Assembly: GCA_016284355.1 (NCBI GenBank)
Contig: JAEEOQ010000094.1
Coordinates: 1 to 44,548 of the forward strand
Direction of reading: 5' to 3'
DNA: 44,548 nucleotides
From: Lachnospiraceae bacterium
GTDB lineage: Bacteria; Bacillota; Clostridia; Lachnospirales; Lachnospiraceae
In this document: positions 15,993-23,684 of the stretch, one piece after another
Layout: the number at the start of each line of letters is the position of its first letter
Position numbering within the stretch: the first letter of the stretch is position 1
Position numbers and translations under genes: made by a program
Notes under the pieces: model-generated
Seen by the model: only the letters and a program-made list of their open reading frames with translations
Told to the model about the DNA's origin: nothing
Database searches by the model: none

Positions 15993-16463
15993 ATGTCAGA
16001 AGATTTTATTACACTAACTATAGGTAAACAAAAAAGTATAGCCCTTATAGCCCACGACTCAAAAAAGCATCAGCTTATTGAGTGGTGCGAGGCAAATAAA
16101 GATGTACTTTCAAAACACTTTCTTTGCGGTACCGGAACCACAGCCCGTATGATAACAAATGAGACAGGCCTTCCTGTTAAGGGTTATAACAGCGGCCCTC
16201 TTGGAGGCGACCAGCAGATAGGAGCAAAGGTAGTAGAGGGAAAGGTTGATTTTATCATCTTTTTCTCAGATCCTCTTGCAGCCCAGCCACACGACCCTGA
16301 TGTAAAGGCGCTTCTTAGAATTGCGCAAGTATATGACATTCCTATTGCAAATAATAAGGCAACTGCCGATTTTATGATCACATCGTCATATATGGACAAG
16401 GAATATGAGCATAAAGTCATGAATTTTAGCAAGAACGTACAAGATAGAGCCAATACTTTATAA
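15993..16463 (+). CDS. mgsA: Methylglyoxal synthase
   Basis: The 156-residue protein matches MgsA: IALIAHDSKK, GTGTTARMI, SGPLGGDQQIG with catalytic Asp73, and FFSDPLAAQPHDPDV with His100 and Asp103, equivalent to E. coli Asp71, His98 and Asp101. It converts dihydroxyacetone phosphate to methylglyoxal and phosphate, a glycolytic overflow route that relieves sugar-phosphate stress. The rest of triose metabolism (gap-pgk-tpiA-gpmI) lies 19 kb downstream. GAGGTGAT precedes the ATG. Confidence 0.95.
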   Translation: MSEDFITLTIGKQKSIALIAHDSKKHQLIEWCEANKDVLSKHFLCGTGTTARMITNETGLPVKGYNSGPLGGDQQIGAKVVEGKVDFIIFFSDPLAAQPHDPDVKALLRIAQVYDIPIANNKATADFMITSSYMDKEYEHKVMNFSKNVQDRANTL

Positions 16464-16480
16464 AATGTATATATTTTTTC

Positions 16481-16511
16481 AAAAAAGACCACAATTAAGT
16501 GGTCTTTTTTT
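16481..16511 (+). terminator. Terminator of maf-mgsA
   Basis: A 12-bp stem (16481-16492 with 16499-16510) around AATTAA; its A/T-rich base provides a seven-T tail ending at 16511. Confidence 0.9.
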
Positions 16512-16522
16512 AGAAAATTTCA

Positions 16523-16551
16523 TTGTATTTATTAGTAGCGTTTAGTATAAT
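16523..16551 (+). promoter_or_regulatory. Promoter of the EF-G-like gene
   Basis: TTGTAT (16523-16528), a 17-bp spacer and a perfect TATAAT (16546-16551). The roughly 65-base leader has GTGC/GCAC and CCC/GGG complementarity and a near repeat of GGGTTT(A/G)CA, but no riboswitch that I recognise. Confidence 0.75.
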
Positions 16552-16624
16552 AATAAGTATCAAAACTATAGGGAGTGCGCCCGGGGTTTACAAGGGTTTG
16601 CACACCGGAATTGGAGGATGTTGT

Positions 16625-18718
16625 ATGGACGTTTACAAGTACGAAAAGATTCGTAACGTCGTTTTACTTGGGCATGGCGGCTCGGGCAAAACGACCCTTA
16701 CTGAGGCTATGGCTTATGTTACCGGAGCCATCAAGCGAAAGGGCCGTGTAGAAGATGGAAACACCATCAGCGATTACGACAAAGAAGAGAATACAAGGTT
16801 ATTCTCTATCGGTACATCCGTTGTTCCTGTTGTTTGGGAAGGAACAAAGATCAATGTTCTTGATTCACCGGGATATTTTGATTTTAAAGGGGAAGTAGAG
16901 GAAGCACTTTATGCGGCAGATGCTGCAGTTATCGTAGTTTCGGCAAAAGCCGGCGTTGAAGTGGGAACTCACAAGGCATGGGAGTATTGTGAGAGATATA
17001 AGTTACCAAGGATCTTCTTTGTAACTGATATGGACGATGATAATGCAAGTTACAGGCAGGTTGTAGAGGATCTTACCGCTGCTTACGGCAAGCGTATAGC
17101 TCCTTTCCAGCTTCCGATAAGAGAGAATGAGAAATTCGTTGGTTTCGTAAACGTAGTAAAGATGGGCGGACGAAGATTTAACGAAGACGGCACCTATGTG
17201 GACGGAGATATTCCTGACTACTCAATGCCAAACCTTCAGATCTGTAGAGATGCACTTCTTGAAGCTGTTGCAGAAACAAGCGAAGAGCTTATGGATAAAT
17301 ATTTTAACGGCGAGGAATTTACTCAGACCGAGATGAGTACCGCCCTTAGAAGCAGCGTTTCAGACTGCTCGCTTGTTCCTGTACTTATGGGTTCGGGCAT
17401 ATCGGGTTACGGCGTTAGAATGCTCCTTCAGGAGATAGAGAAATATTTCCCTGCTCCAAACAGAAAGGTTATCACAGGTATCAACCAGAAGACCGGCGAT
17501 TCCTTTGCTGCAGACTTTGATGAGAACAAGCCTTTCTCTGCACAGGTATTTAAGACCATCGCAGATCCTTTTGTTGGAAAGCTTTCACTTATCAAGATCA
17601 CGTCGGGCGTTCTTAAAAACGACATGACAATCTACAACGCAAATAAAGAGGCTGAAGTTAAGCTTTCAAGACTTTACATACTTCAAGGTAAAGAGCAGAT
17701 CGAAGTTACTGAGCTCCATGCAGGTGATATCGGTGCTATTTCAAAGCTTAACAACACCACTACAGGCGATACACTTTCATCAAAAGATAATCCGATCATA
17801 TTTGATCCTATCAAGACTTCAGAGCCTTTTGAGTATATGAGATATAAGGCAAAGAATAAGGGGGATGAAGACAAGATCAGCCAGGCTCTTGCAAAGATGA
17901 TGGAAGAAGACCTTACTCTTAAGGTGGTTAACGATGCTGCAAACCGCCAGACCCTCCTTTACGGAATCGGCGCGCAGCAGCTTGAAGTTGTAGTAAGCAA
18001 ACTCCTTTCCAGATACAAAGTTGAGATTGAGCTTAAAAAGCCTCGTATCCCATACAGAGAGACCTTAAGAAAGAAGACGGAAGTTCGTAACAAATATAAG
18101 AAACAGTCCGGCGGACACGGTCAGTACGGCGATGTACAGATCATCTTCGAGCCATCGGGAGATATGGAAAAACAGTACGTATTTGAAGAGAAGATCTTCG
18201 GCGGTGCTGTTCCTAAGAACTTCTTCCCTGCAGTAGAAAAGGGTATCGCAGAGTCTGTTCTTAAAGGACCTCTTGCCGCATTCCCTGTTTACGGACTTAA
18301 GGCAACCCTTACAGACGGTTCCTACCATCCTGTAGATTCATCTGAGCTTGCATTTAAGATGGCTACCATCGGTGCATTTAAGCAGGGCTTTATGGAGGCA
18401 ACTCCTATTATCCTTGAACCTATCGAAACCCTTACTGTTGTGGTTCCCGATAAGTTCACAGGTGATGTTATGGGCGACCTTAATAAGCGCCGCGGCCGTG
18501 TAATGGGTATGAATCCTACAGGCTCAGGCAAGACTGAGGTTGTAGCCGAGGTTCCTATGAGCGAGATATGCGGTTATTCAACTGACCTTCGTTCTATGAC
18601 AGGTGGTTACGGTGAGTATTCATATGAATTTAACAGATACGATCCGGCTCCTGCAGACGTACAGGCTAAGGTTATTGAAGACAATGCCAAATATCTTGAT
18701 AAGCCTGAAGAAAATTAA
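16625..18718 (+). CDS. EF-G-like translational GTPase paralog
   Basis: The 697-residue protein has the EF-G layout: GTPase domain, domain II, then EF-G domains III to V (YRETLRKKTEV, GGHGQYGDV, RGRVMGMNPTG). The P-loop is GHGGSGKT (16-23). It belongs with EF-G-2-type paralogs rather than canonical EF-G: the switch I RGITI motif is absent and G3 reads DSPGYFDF (80-87), with Tyr in place of the catalytic His. G4 is TDMD (134-137) instead of NKMD, which should alter guanine recognition. Translocation, ribosome recycling or stress roles are all possible. The start is the ATG at 16625 after GGAGG, since the longer frame from TTG 16523 would begin inside the promoter. It is monocistronic, and its stop overlaps a convergent gene. 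Confidence 0.88.
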   Translation: MDVYKYEKIRNVVLLGHGGSGKTTLTEAMAYVTGAIKRKGRVEDGNTISDYDKEENTRLFSIGTSVVPVVWEGTKINVLDSPGYFDFKGEVEEALYAADAAVIVVSAKAGVEVGTHKAWEYCERYKLPRIFFVTDMDDDNASYRQVVEDLTAAYGKRIAPFQLPIRENEKFVGFVNVVKMGGRRFNEDGTYVDGDIPDYSMPNLQICRDALLEAVAETSEELMDKYFNGEEFTQTEMSTALRSSVSDCSLVPVLMGSGISGYGVRMLLQEIEKYFPAPNRKVITGINQKTGDSFAADFDENKPFSAQVFKTIADPFVGKLSLIKITSGVLKNDMTIYNANKEAEVKLSRLYILQGKEQIEVTELHAGDIGAISKLNNTTTGDTLSSKDNPIIFDPIKTSEPFEYMRYKAKNKGDEDKISQALAKMMEEDLTLKVVNDAANRQTLLYGIGAQQLEVVVSKLLSRYKVEIELKKPRIPYRETLRKKTEVRNKYKKQSGGHGQYGDVQIIFEPSGDMEKQYVFEEKIFGGAVPKNFFPAVEKGIAESVLKGPLAAFPVYGLKATLTDGSYHPVDSSELAFKMATIGAFKQGFMEATPIILEPIETLTVVVPDKFTGDVMGDLNKRRGRVMGMNPTGSGKTEVVAEVPMSEICGYSTDLRSMTGGYGEYSYEFNRYDPAPADVQAKVIEDNAKYLDKPEEN

Positions 18719-18915
18719 TCTTCGCTATCTTTCGGAGCTTTCCTTGCGGCACGGGACACCATAAGAGAAGCGATACCGCCGCCAAAGAGGATGGCGCCAA
18801 AGAAAACGGCAAACTTGTACAAGATTTCTGAAACATCTAATAAGTACATAAAAGAAGCTGCCATGATCACTGATCCTGTTAGCGATATGAGAATGCAGAT
18901 GATGATTTTTTTCAT
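18715..18915 (-). CDS. Small membrane protein of unknown function, 66 aa
   Basis: The ATG at 18915 follows an AAGGAG site, and a matching promoter lies upstream, so this short start is preferred over the 108-residue extension. The protein has two hydrophobic helices (about residues 4-24 and 34-55) and a charged C-terminal tail (SRAARKAPKDSED). No family was recognised. Its stop codon overlaps the convergent EF-G-like stop by two bases, so neither gene has room for a terminator between them. Confidence 0.65.
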   Translation of the reverse strand: MKKIIICILISLTGSVIMAASFMYLLDVSEILYKFAVFFGAILFGGGIASLMVSRAARKAPKDSED

Positions 18916-18974
18916 AGGTGTGTTCTCCTTTGTTAGCATAAAGTGTTTATTGGCAGTTTCTTTGCGCTTAGATG

Positions 18975-19003
18975 AGTGTAACATAAAATCCGAAAACCTG
19001 CAA
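18975..19003 (-). promoter_or_regulatory. Promoter of the 66-aa membrane protein
   Basis: TTGCAG (19003-18998), a 17-bp spacer and TACACT (18980-18975) on the minus strand. It is nearly back to back with the efp promoter. Confidence 0.55.
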
Positions 19004-19013
19004 AAAATTTTTG

Positions 19014-19042
19014 TTGAAAAATTACCGAAGATGTAGTACACT
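19014..19042 (+). promoter_or_regulatory. efp promoter
   Basis: TTGAAA (19014-19019), a 17-bp spacer and TACACT (19037-19042), followed by the AAGGAGG ribosome site of efp. Confidence 0.65.
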
Positions 19043-19084
19043 ATCGTGTAGTAATGCGTTCGCTTAATTAAGGAGGATTTTTTT

Positions 19085-19642
19085 ATGGTATCTGCAGGCG
19101 ATTTTAGAAACGGCCTTACAGTAGAGATTGATAGTTCAGTTTATCAGATAATCGAATTCCAGCACGTTAAACCTGGTAAGGGTGCTGCTTTCGTTCGTAC
19201 CAAACTTAAAGACATCAAGAACGGCGGAGTTACAGAGCGTACCTTCCGTCCTACAGAGAAGTTCCCACAGGCACACATTGATCGTAGAGATGTTCAGTAT
19301 CTTTACGCTGATGGTGAGATGTACAACTTCATGGACAACGAGACATACGATCAGTTCGCTCTTACAGCAGATCAGATCGGTGATACTCTTAAGTTCGTTA
19401 AAGAGAACGATATGGTTAAGATGCTTTCACACAACGGCCAGATCTTCTCAGTAGAGCCACCTATGTTTGCTGAGCTCGTTATTACAGAGACAGAGCCTGG
19501 TTTTGCAGGAAACACAGCTACAGGTGCTACAAAGCCTGCTACAGTTGAGACAGGTGCTACAGTATACGTACCTCTCTTCGTTAACCAGGGTGACAAGATT
19601 AGTATTGACACCAGAACCGGAGAGTATTTAAAGAGGGTCTAA
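19085..19642 (+). CDS. efp: Translation elongation factor P
   Basis: The 185-residue protein is a full-length EF-P with KOW-like domain and two OB domains: [36 protein letters not shown], then [11 protein letters not shown] and a C-terminal [19 protein letters not shown] relieves ribosome stalling at polyproline. The tip residue is Lys32, the position that carries the modification in other bacteria; no modifying enzyme (epmA/B or ymfI-like) is in the window. It has its own promoter and a terminator just after the stop. Confidence 0.97.
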   Translation: MVSAGDFRNGLTVEIDSSVYQIIEFQHVKPGKGAAFVRTKLKDIKNGGVTERTFRPTEKFPQAHIDRRDVQYLYADGEMYNFMDNETYDQFALTADQIGDTLKFVKENDMVKMLSHNGQIFSVEPPMFAELVITETEPGFAGNTATGATKPATVETGATVYVPLFVNQGDKISIDTRTGEYLKRV

Positions 19643-19658
19643 TCCTAAACGAAACTAT

Positions 19659-19689
19659 AAAGAGCAGGTTGCATGCCTGCTCTTTTTTT
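19659..19689 (+). terminator. Terminator after efp
   Basis: A 10-bp perfect stem (19659-19668 with 19676-19685), a 7-base loop, and a T-run to 19689. The next gene begins only 20 bases later with no promoter between, so some read-through is likely. Confidence 0.88.
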
Positions 19690-19709
19690 ACTAAAAAAAG
19701 GAGTTTGAT

Positions 19710-20366
19710 ATGAGCAAACCTAAAGCAGTGATCTTTGACATGGACGGCCTTCTTATCGACACGGAAAAGCACCTGGTTGCCTCCTGGATGCAGGCCGCAA
19801 GGGAATTTGGCTATCCTTTTGAATATGAACACGGACTTATGCTGCGCAGCCTTACAAAGCAGTACGCAGCTCCTCTATTAAAAAAGACCTTTGACGATTC
19901 CTTTGATTATTTTACGGTGCGTGAAAGACGCAAAGAGATAATGGAAGAAAAGATAAGAAAGGCCGGCATTGAAAGAAAACCTGGAGCAAAAGAACTTCTT
20001 TCCTACTTGCATGAAAAAGGTATTAAAACAGCGGTAGCTACAGCTACAGACCTAGAAAGAGCGGAAAGATATCTTAAAGAAGTGGACCTTTGGGGCGAGT
20101 TTGATAAAGTGGTCTGCGTTTCTATGGTAAATATCGGAAAGCCTGAGCCTGATGTGTATATTTATGCGTGCGAGCAGATAGGAGAAAAGCCTGATTGCTG
20201 TATGGCTCTTGAAGATTCGCCAAACGGTATAAGAAGCGCGTATGCCGCAGGGCTTATGCCTGTTATGGTCCCCGATCTTACAGAGCCTGACGAAGAGATA
20301 AAGAAACTCCTTTTTGCAAAAGCAACTACCCTTGCAGATGTTATAGATATCATCGAAAACCTTTAG
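19710..20366 (+). CDS. HAD-superfamily hydrolase, beta-phosphoglucomutase-like
   Basis: The 218-residue protein has HAD motif I FDMDGLLIDTE with nucleophile Asp10 and acid Asp12, motif II in AVATATD, a Lys in GKPEPDVY (motif III) and LEDSPNGIRSAYAAG (motif IV with Glu-Asp). The helical cap after motif I marks subfamily IA. Members dephosphorylate or isomerise small sugar phosphates; the substrate cannot be told here. AAGGAG precedes the ATG. Its transcript most likely comes by read-through from efp. Confidence 0.88.
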   Translation: MSKPKAVIFDMDGLLIDTEKHLVASWMQAAREFGYPFEYEHGLMLRSLTKQYAAPLLKKTFDDSFDYFTVRERRKEIMEEKIRKAGIERKPGAKELLSYLHEKGIKTAVATATDLERAERYLKEVDLWGEFDKVVCVSMVNIGKPEPDVYIYACEQIGEKPDCCMALEDSPNGIRSAYAAGLMPVMVPDLTEPDEEIKKLLFAKATTLADVIDIIENL

Positions 20367-20382
20367 AAATGAATATTATTCT

Positions 20383-20410
20383 TTGCAAAGAGTGAAAAAT
20401 GTGATACTAT
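20383..20410 (+). promoter_or_regulatory. Promoter of yqhY
   Basis: TTGCAA (20383-20388), a 16-bp spacer ending in TGA (extended -10) and TACTAT (20405-20410). Confidence 0.6.
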
Positions 20411-20443
20411 TACTTTAAGATTTTATATACGGAGGTAACTCAT

Positions 20444-20803
20444 ATGAACGATAGAGAAAACAGATCTGTCGGCGAGGTTCAGATCGCTGATGAGGTCGTT
20501 GGTTCCATAGCGGCTCTTGCTGCCATGGAGATAGAAGGCGTTGCAAATCTTGCGGGCGGTTTTACAAGAGAGATAGCAGGTAGATTCGGAGTTAAAAATC
20601 CGGGTAAGGGTGTAAAGGTAGATGTGGCAGGCACCAGTGTTTTCCTTGATATGAGCCTTCAGCTTTATTACGGCTACAGTATCCCGAAGGTAAGCAAGGC
20701 TGTTCAGGAACGTGCGGTTACTGCTGTTGAGAACATGACCGGACTTAAAGTAGAAGAGGTCAATGTTAAAGTTACCGGTATCGTAAACGAAGAAAATCAG
20801 TAA
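20444..20803 (+). CDS. yqhY: Asp23/Gls24 family (YqhY-like) protein
   Basis: The 119-residue protein has the Asp23 signature: VQIADEVVGSIAALAAMEIEGVANLAGG, then GVKVDVAG, FLDMSLQLYYGYSIPKV and VEEVNVKVTGIV. In Bacillus the equivalent yqhY lies just before nusB, as here, and has been linked to lipid/acetyl-CoA carboxylase homeostasis; the molecular role is not settled. It starts the conserved gene string, but a hairpin separates it from nusB. Confidence 0.9.
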   Translation: MNDRENRSVGEVQIADEVVGSIAALAAMEIEGVANLAGGFTREIAGRFGVKNPGKGVKVDVAGTSVFLDMSLQLYYGYSIPKVSKAVQERAVTAVENMTGLKVEEVNVKVTGIVNEENQ

Positions 20804-20816
20804 AATAGCTTATTAT

Positions 20817-20862
20817 CAGGGAGTAACATATGTCTTAATATGCATATCTTACTTCCTGTTTT
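20817..20862 (+). terminator. Imperfect terminator or attenuator between yqhY and nusB
   Basis: Arms 20817-20832 and 20843-20858 pair over 16 positions with one G-U and one C-C mismatch around a 10-base loop, followed by TTTT. No promoter fits in the 20 bases before nusB, so transcription of the downstream string may depend on read-through. Confidence 0.7.
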
Positions 20863-20882
20863 AACGAAAGGAATACTTTTAT

Positions 20883-21296
20883 ATGAGAAGATCTGAAATA
20901 AGAGAGCATGTTTTCAGAATGATCTTTGAAACAGAGTTTCATGATGAGTCTGAGCTTTCAGACCAGGAGAAATACTATCTCGGAGCAGCGCTCCAGACTC
21001 CTGCAGACAAGAAAAACAAGGAAGAGATCAAAAACAGATTTGATCTTGTTATGACAAAGCTTCCTGAAATTGACGCTATTATCGAAGGAGCAGACTCAGG
21101 CTGGGCGCTTTCCCGTATGGGCAAGATCGACCTTGCCATTTTGCGTCTTGCTACCTTTGAGATCCGTTTTGATGACGATATACCTGAAAAGGTAGCTGTA
21201 AATGAGGCTATTGAGCTTGCAAAAAGATACGGCGGAGATGATTCTTCTTCATTTATCAACGGCGTACTTGCAAGACTTATGACAGAAAAGGAATAA
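20883..21296 (+). CDS. nusB: Transcription antitermination factor NusB
   Basis: The 137-residue protein fits NusB in length and sequence: MRRSEIREHVFRMIFE, WALSRMGKIDLAILRLATFEI, VAVNEAIELAKRYGG and SSSFINGVLARL. NusB with NusE (S10) binds boxA in rRNA leaders and promotes antitermination. GAAAGGAAT precedes the ATG. xseA follows after one base. Confidence 0.95.
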   Translation: MRRSEIREHVFRMIFETEFHDESELSDQEKYYLGAALQTPADKKNKEEIKNRFDLVMTKLPEIDAIIEGADSGWALSRMGKIDLAILRLATFEIRFDDDIPEKVAVNEAIELAKRYGGDDSSSFINGVLARLMTEKE

Positions 21297-21297
21297 T

Positions 21298-22587
21298 ATG
21301 GAAAATGTTATTTCCGTATCTGAGGTAAATTATTATATAAAAGATCTGTTTGAGCAGGACAGAAATCTTGCCGGCATCAGGGTGAAGGGTGAGGCTTCAA
21401 ATGTGAAGTATCACTCTTCAGGTCATATTTATTTTACCCTTAAAGATGCGGGAAGTGCTCTTTCCTGCGTTATGTTTGCAGGGAACAGAACTGCGGGGCT
21501 TAAGTTCCGTCTTGAAGAAGGCCAGAGCATTATCTGTGCCGGCAGTATTTCGGTATATGAAAAAACCGGTACCTATCAGCTTTACGCCAGGAAAATAGAG
21601 CGCGACGGCATCGGTCTTTTGTATGAAAAGTATGAGCTTTTAAAGACAGAGCTTGAAGAAAGAGGCTATTTTGCAAAAGAGCACAAAAAGCCTATTCCAA
21701 AGTTTCCAAAAAGAGTCGGTATAGTTACGGCAGCTACCGGCGCCGCTATACAGGATATCTGCAACATTTCCGCAAGGCGAGACCCGTACGTACAGCTTAT
21801 ACTTTACCCGGCAAAGGTTCAGGGCGAGGGTGCGGCTGCTACCATAGTGCGGGGCATTAAAAGGCTTGACGGTCTGGGGCTTGATACCATTATTATCGGC
21901 AGAGGCGGCGGCTCTATAGAAGACCTTTGGGCTTTTAACGAAGAGTGCGTAGCTGAGGCTGTATACGAGGCAAAGACCCCTGTTATATCTGCGGTTGGTC
22001 ATGAAACTGATTTTACCATAGCAGATTTTGTATCAGATTTGCGGGCGCCTACTCCTTCTGCTGCGGCAGAGCTTGCGGTGCCTGACATAAAGAGCATACT
22101 TGAAAGGCTTGACTCGTATGCTGAAGACTTTTCCGAATGCCTTCACGGCCGTATAAGGCTCCTTAAGAGCATTACGGAAACCTACAGACAAAAGATACTT
22201 AAGGCAAGCCCTCTTGCAAAAACTGCAGAAAGAAAAGCGGCGCTTGTTTCTATCCGCGAAAAGCTTGATCTTTATATGGCGGGCAGAGTGGCAAAGGGCA
22301 AAAATGCAGTTGAAAGCTATAAGGATAAGCTTTATTTTGAGATGAAGACAAGGCTTGCCGGCGAGAAAACCAGGCTTTCCGTATATGCTGAAAGGCTTGA
22401 AGGAGCTTCACCCATCAAAAAGATAGCAAGCGGATATGCTTACGTTGAAAATGAAAGCGGCACAGCCGTAACCGGTATAGGAGACGTTTCTGCCGGCGAC
22501 AGCCTTAAGGTAAATGTATCTGACGGCGTGATTTTTACCACTGTTACGAAAAAAGAGGAAGAACAATGGCTAAAGAAAAAGAAATGA
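21298..22587 (+). CDS. xseA: Exodeoxyribonuclease VII large subunit
   Basis: The 429-residue protein has an N-terminal OB fold (VKGEASNVKYHSSGHIYFTL, cited by its VKGEASN start), then the catalytic region with GVVTAATGAA-like IVTAATGAAIQDI, GRGGGSIEDLWAFN near residue 200, and SAVGHETDFTIADF. The coiled C-terminus binds XseB. The enzyme degrades single-stranded DNA from both ends. It starts one base after nusB and overlaps xseB by 22 bases. Confidence 0.95.
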   Translation: MENVISVSEVNYYIKDLFEQDRNLAGIRVKGEASNVKYHSSGHIYFTLKDAGSALSCVMFAGNRTAGLKFRLEEGQSIICAGSISVYEKTGTYQLYARKIERDGIGLLYEKYELLKTELEERGYFAKEHKKPIPKFPKRVGIVTAATGAAIQDICNISARRDPYVQLILYPAKVQGEGAAATIVRGIKRLDGLGLDTIIIGRGGGSIEDLWAFNEECVAEAVYEAKTPVISAVGHETDFTIADFVSDLRAPTPSAAAELAVPDIKSILERLDSYAEDFSECLHGRIRLLKSITETYRQKILKASPLAKTAERKAALVSIREKLDLYMAGRVAKGKNAVESYKDKLYFEMKTRLAGEKTRLSVYAERLEGASPIKKIASGYAYVENESGTAVTGIGDVSAGDSLKVNVSDGVIFTTVTKKEEEQWLKKKK

Positions 22588-22781
22588 ACATAGAGGATTA
22601 TTTTGAAAGACTTGATGAGATCCTTGAAAATATAGACAAAAAAGAAACTTCCCTTAAAGAGTCTTTTGACCTTTATAAAGAAGGGGTTAAACTGGTTCAA
22701 AATGCCACCGAGACTCTTACGGGGATAGAAAAGGAGCTCATTATCCTTGAGGAGGGCAATGATGAGGGAAAAGACAGCTGA
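22566..22781 (+). CDS. xseB: Exodeoxyribonuclease VII small subunit
   Basis: The 71-residue helical protein has the XseB core YFERLDEILENID, SLKESFDLYKEGVKLV and a helical end. It pairs with XseA as multiple small subunits per large subunit. The ATG lies inside the xseA end with GAGGAAG upstream, and its own end overlaps the next gene. Confidence 0.92.
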   Translation: MAKEKEMNIEDYFERLDEILENIDKKETSLKESFDLYKEGVKLVQNATETLTGIEKELIILEEGNDEGKDS

Positions 22782-23676
22782 GCAGTTAGAAAAGAAAGCA
22801 AAACTATGTGAGGAGATAATAGACAGATATCTTCCGGTTCCCAAGGGGTATTATGCGGTTTTGACTGATGCTATGCGTTATAGCGTTAACGCAGGTGGCA
22901 AACGGATCAGACCTGTGATAATGATGGAGACCTGTAAGATCTTTGGCGGGGCACCCTCTGCTATTTTAGAGCCATTTGTGGCTGCTATTGAGATGATCCA
23001 CACCTACTCCCTTATCCACGACGATCTTCCTGCCATGGATAACGACGATTACAGAAGAGGAAGAAAGACCACCCACAAGGTATACGGCGAGGCTATAGCT
23101 ATCCTTGCAGGTGACGGTCTTTTAAATCTTGCGTATGAGGTGGCTTCCTCTGCATTTGATGCGGGAACATATACTGACAGAGTGATAAAAGCACTTAAGA
23201 TCCTTGCAAAAAAGCCGGGCTTTTCCGGCATGATCGGCGGCCAGACCATAGACATCGAAGCTGAAAAGGATCACATAGAGATCAGCGAAGATTCGCTTAA
23301 GACTATGTACGACCTTAAAACAGCGGCTCTTATGGAATGCGCCATGATGATAGGTGCAACCCTGGCAGGTGCCAGTGATAAAGTGGTATCTGAGATTGAA
23401 AAGATAGCAGGGCTTTTCGGACTTGCTTTCCAGATACAGGACGATATCCTTGACATAAAAGGAGATGCGGCAAAACTTGGCAAACCTGTCGGGAGCGATG
23501 AAAAGAACAACAAGCCTACCTATGCGGCCATCCTTGGAACCGATATAGCTGCAGAAAAGGTGGCTGAGCTTTCAAATGCGGCCATAGACAAACTTAAGAT
23601 CTTTATGGCAGCAAATCCTGAGTACGACGGCTTCCTTGCCGATCTTTTTGAATATATGATAAACAGAGAAAAGTAG
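22762..23676 (+). CDS. ispA: Polyprenyl (farnesyl/geranyl) diphosphate synthase
   Basis: The 304-residue protein is a trans-prenyltransferase with GGKRIRP, a first Asp-rich motif DDLPAMD (87-93) and a second DDILD (227-231). It condenses isopentenyl diphosphate with allylic diphosphates, most likely to farnesyl diphosphate for lipid carriers. Of the starts ATG 22759, ATG 22762 and TTG 22747, ATG 22762 is six bases after AGGAGG and is preferred. It overlaps xseB by 20 bases and precedes dxs, which supplies its precursors. Confidence 0.93.
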   Translation: MREKTAEQLEKKAKLCEEIIDRYLPVPKGYYAVLTDAMRYSVNAGGKRIRPVIMMETCKIFGGAPSAILEPFVAAIEMIHTYSLIHDDLPAMDNDDYRRGRKTTHKVYGEAIAILAGDGLLNLAYEVASSAFDAGTYTDRVIKALKILAKKPGFSGMIGGQTIDIEAEKDHIEISEDSLKTMYDLKTAALMECAMMIGATLAGASDKVVSEIEKIAGLFGLAFQIQDDILDIKGDAAKLGKPVGSDEKNNKPTYAAILGTDIAAEKVAELSNAAIDKLKIFMAANPEYDGFLADLFEYMINREK

Positions 23677-23684
23677 GAGATATA

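Noticed and set aside
16523-16624. N-terminal extension of the EF-G-like protein from TTG 16523
   Set aside because: It would begin inside the -35 hexamer and lacks a ribosome site; ATG 16625 has GGAGG and fits the family start.
18916-19041. 108-residue version of the small membrane protein
   Set aside because: The extension spans its own promoter and has no ribosome site; the 66-residue form has both a signal-like start and AAGGAG.
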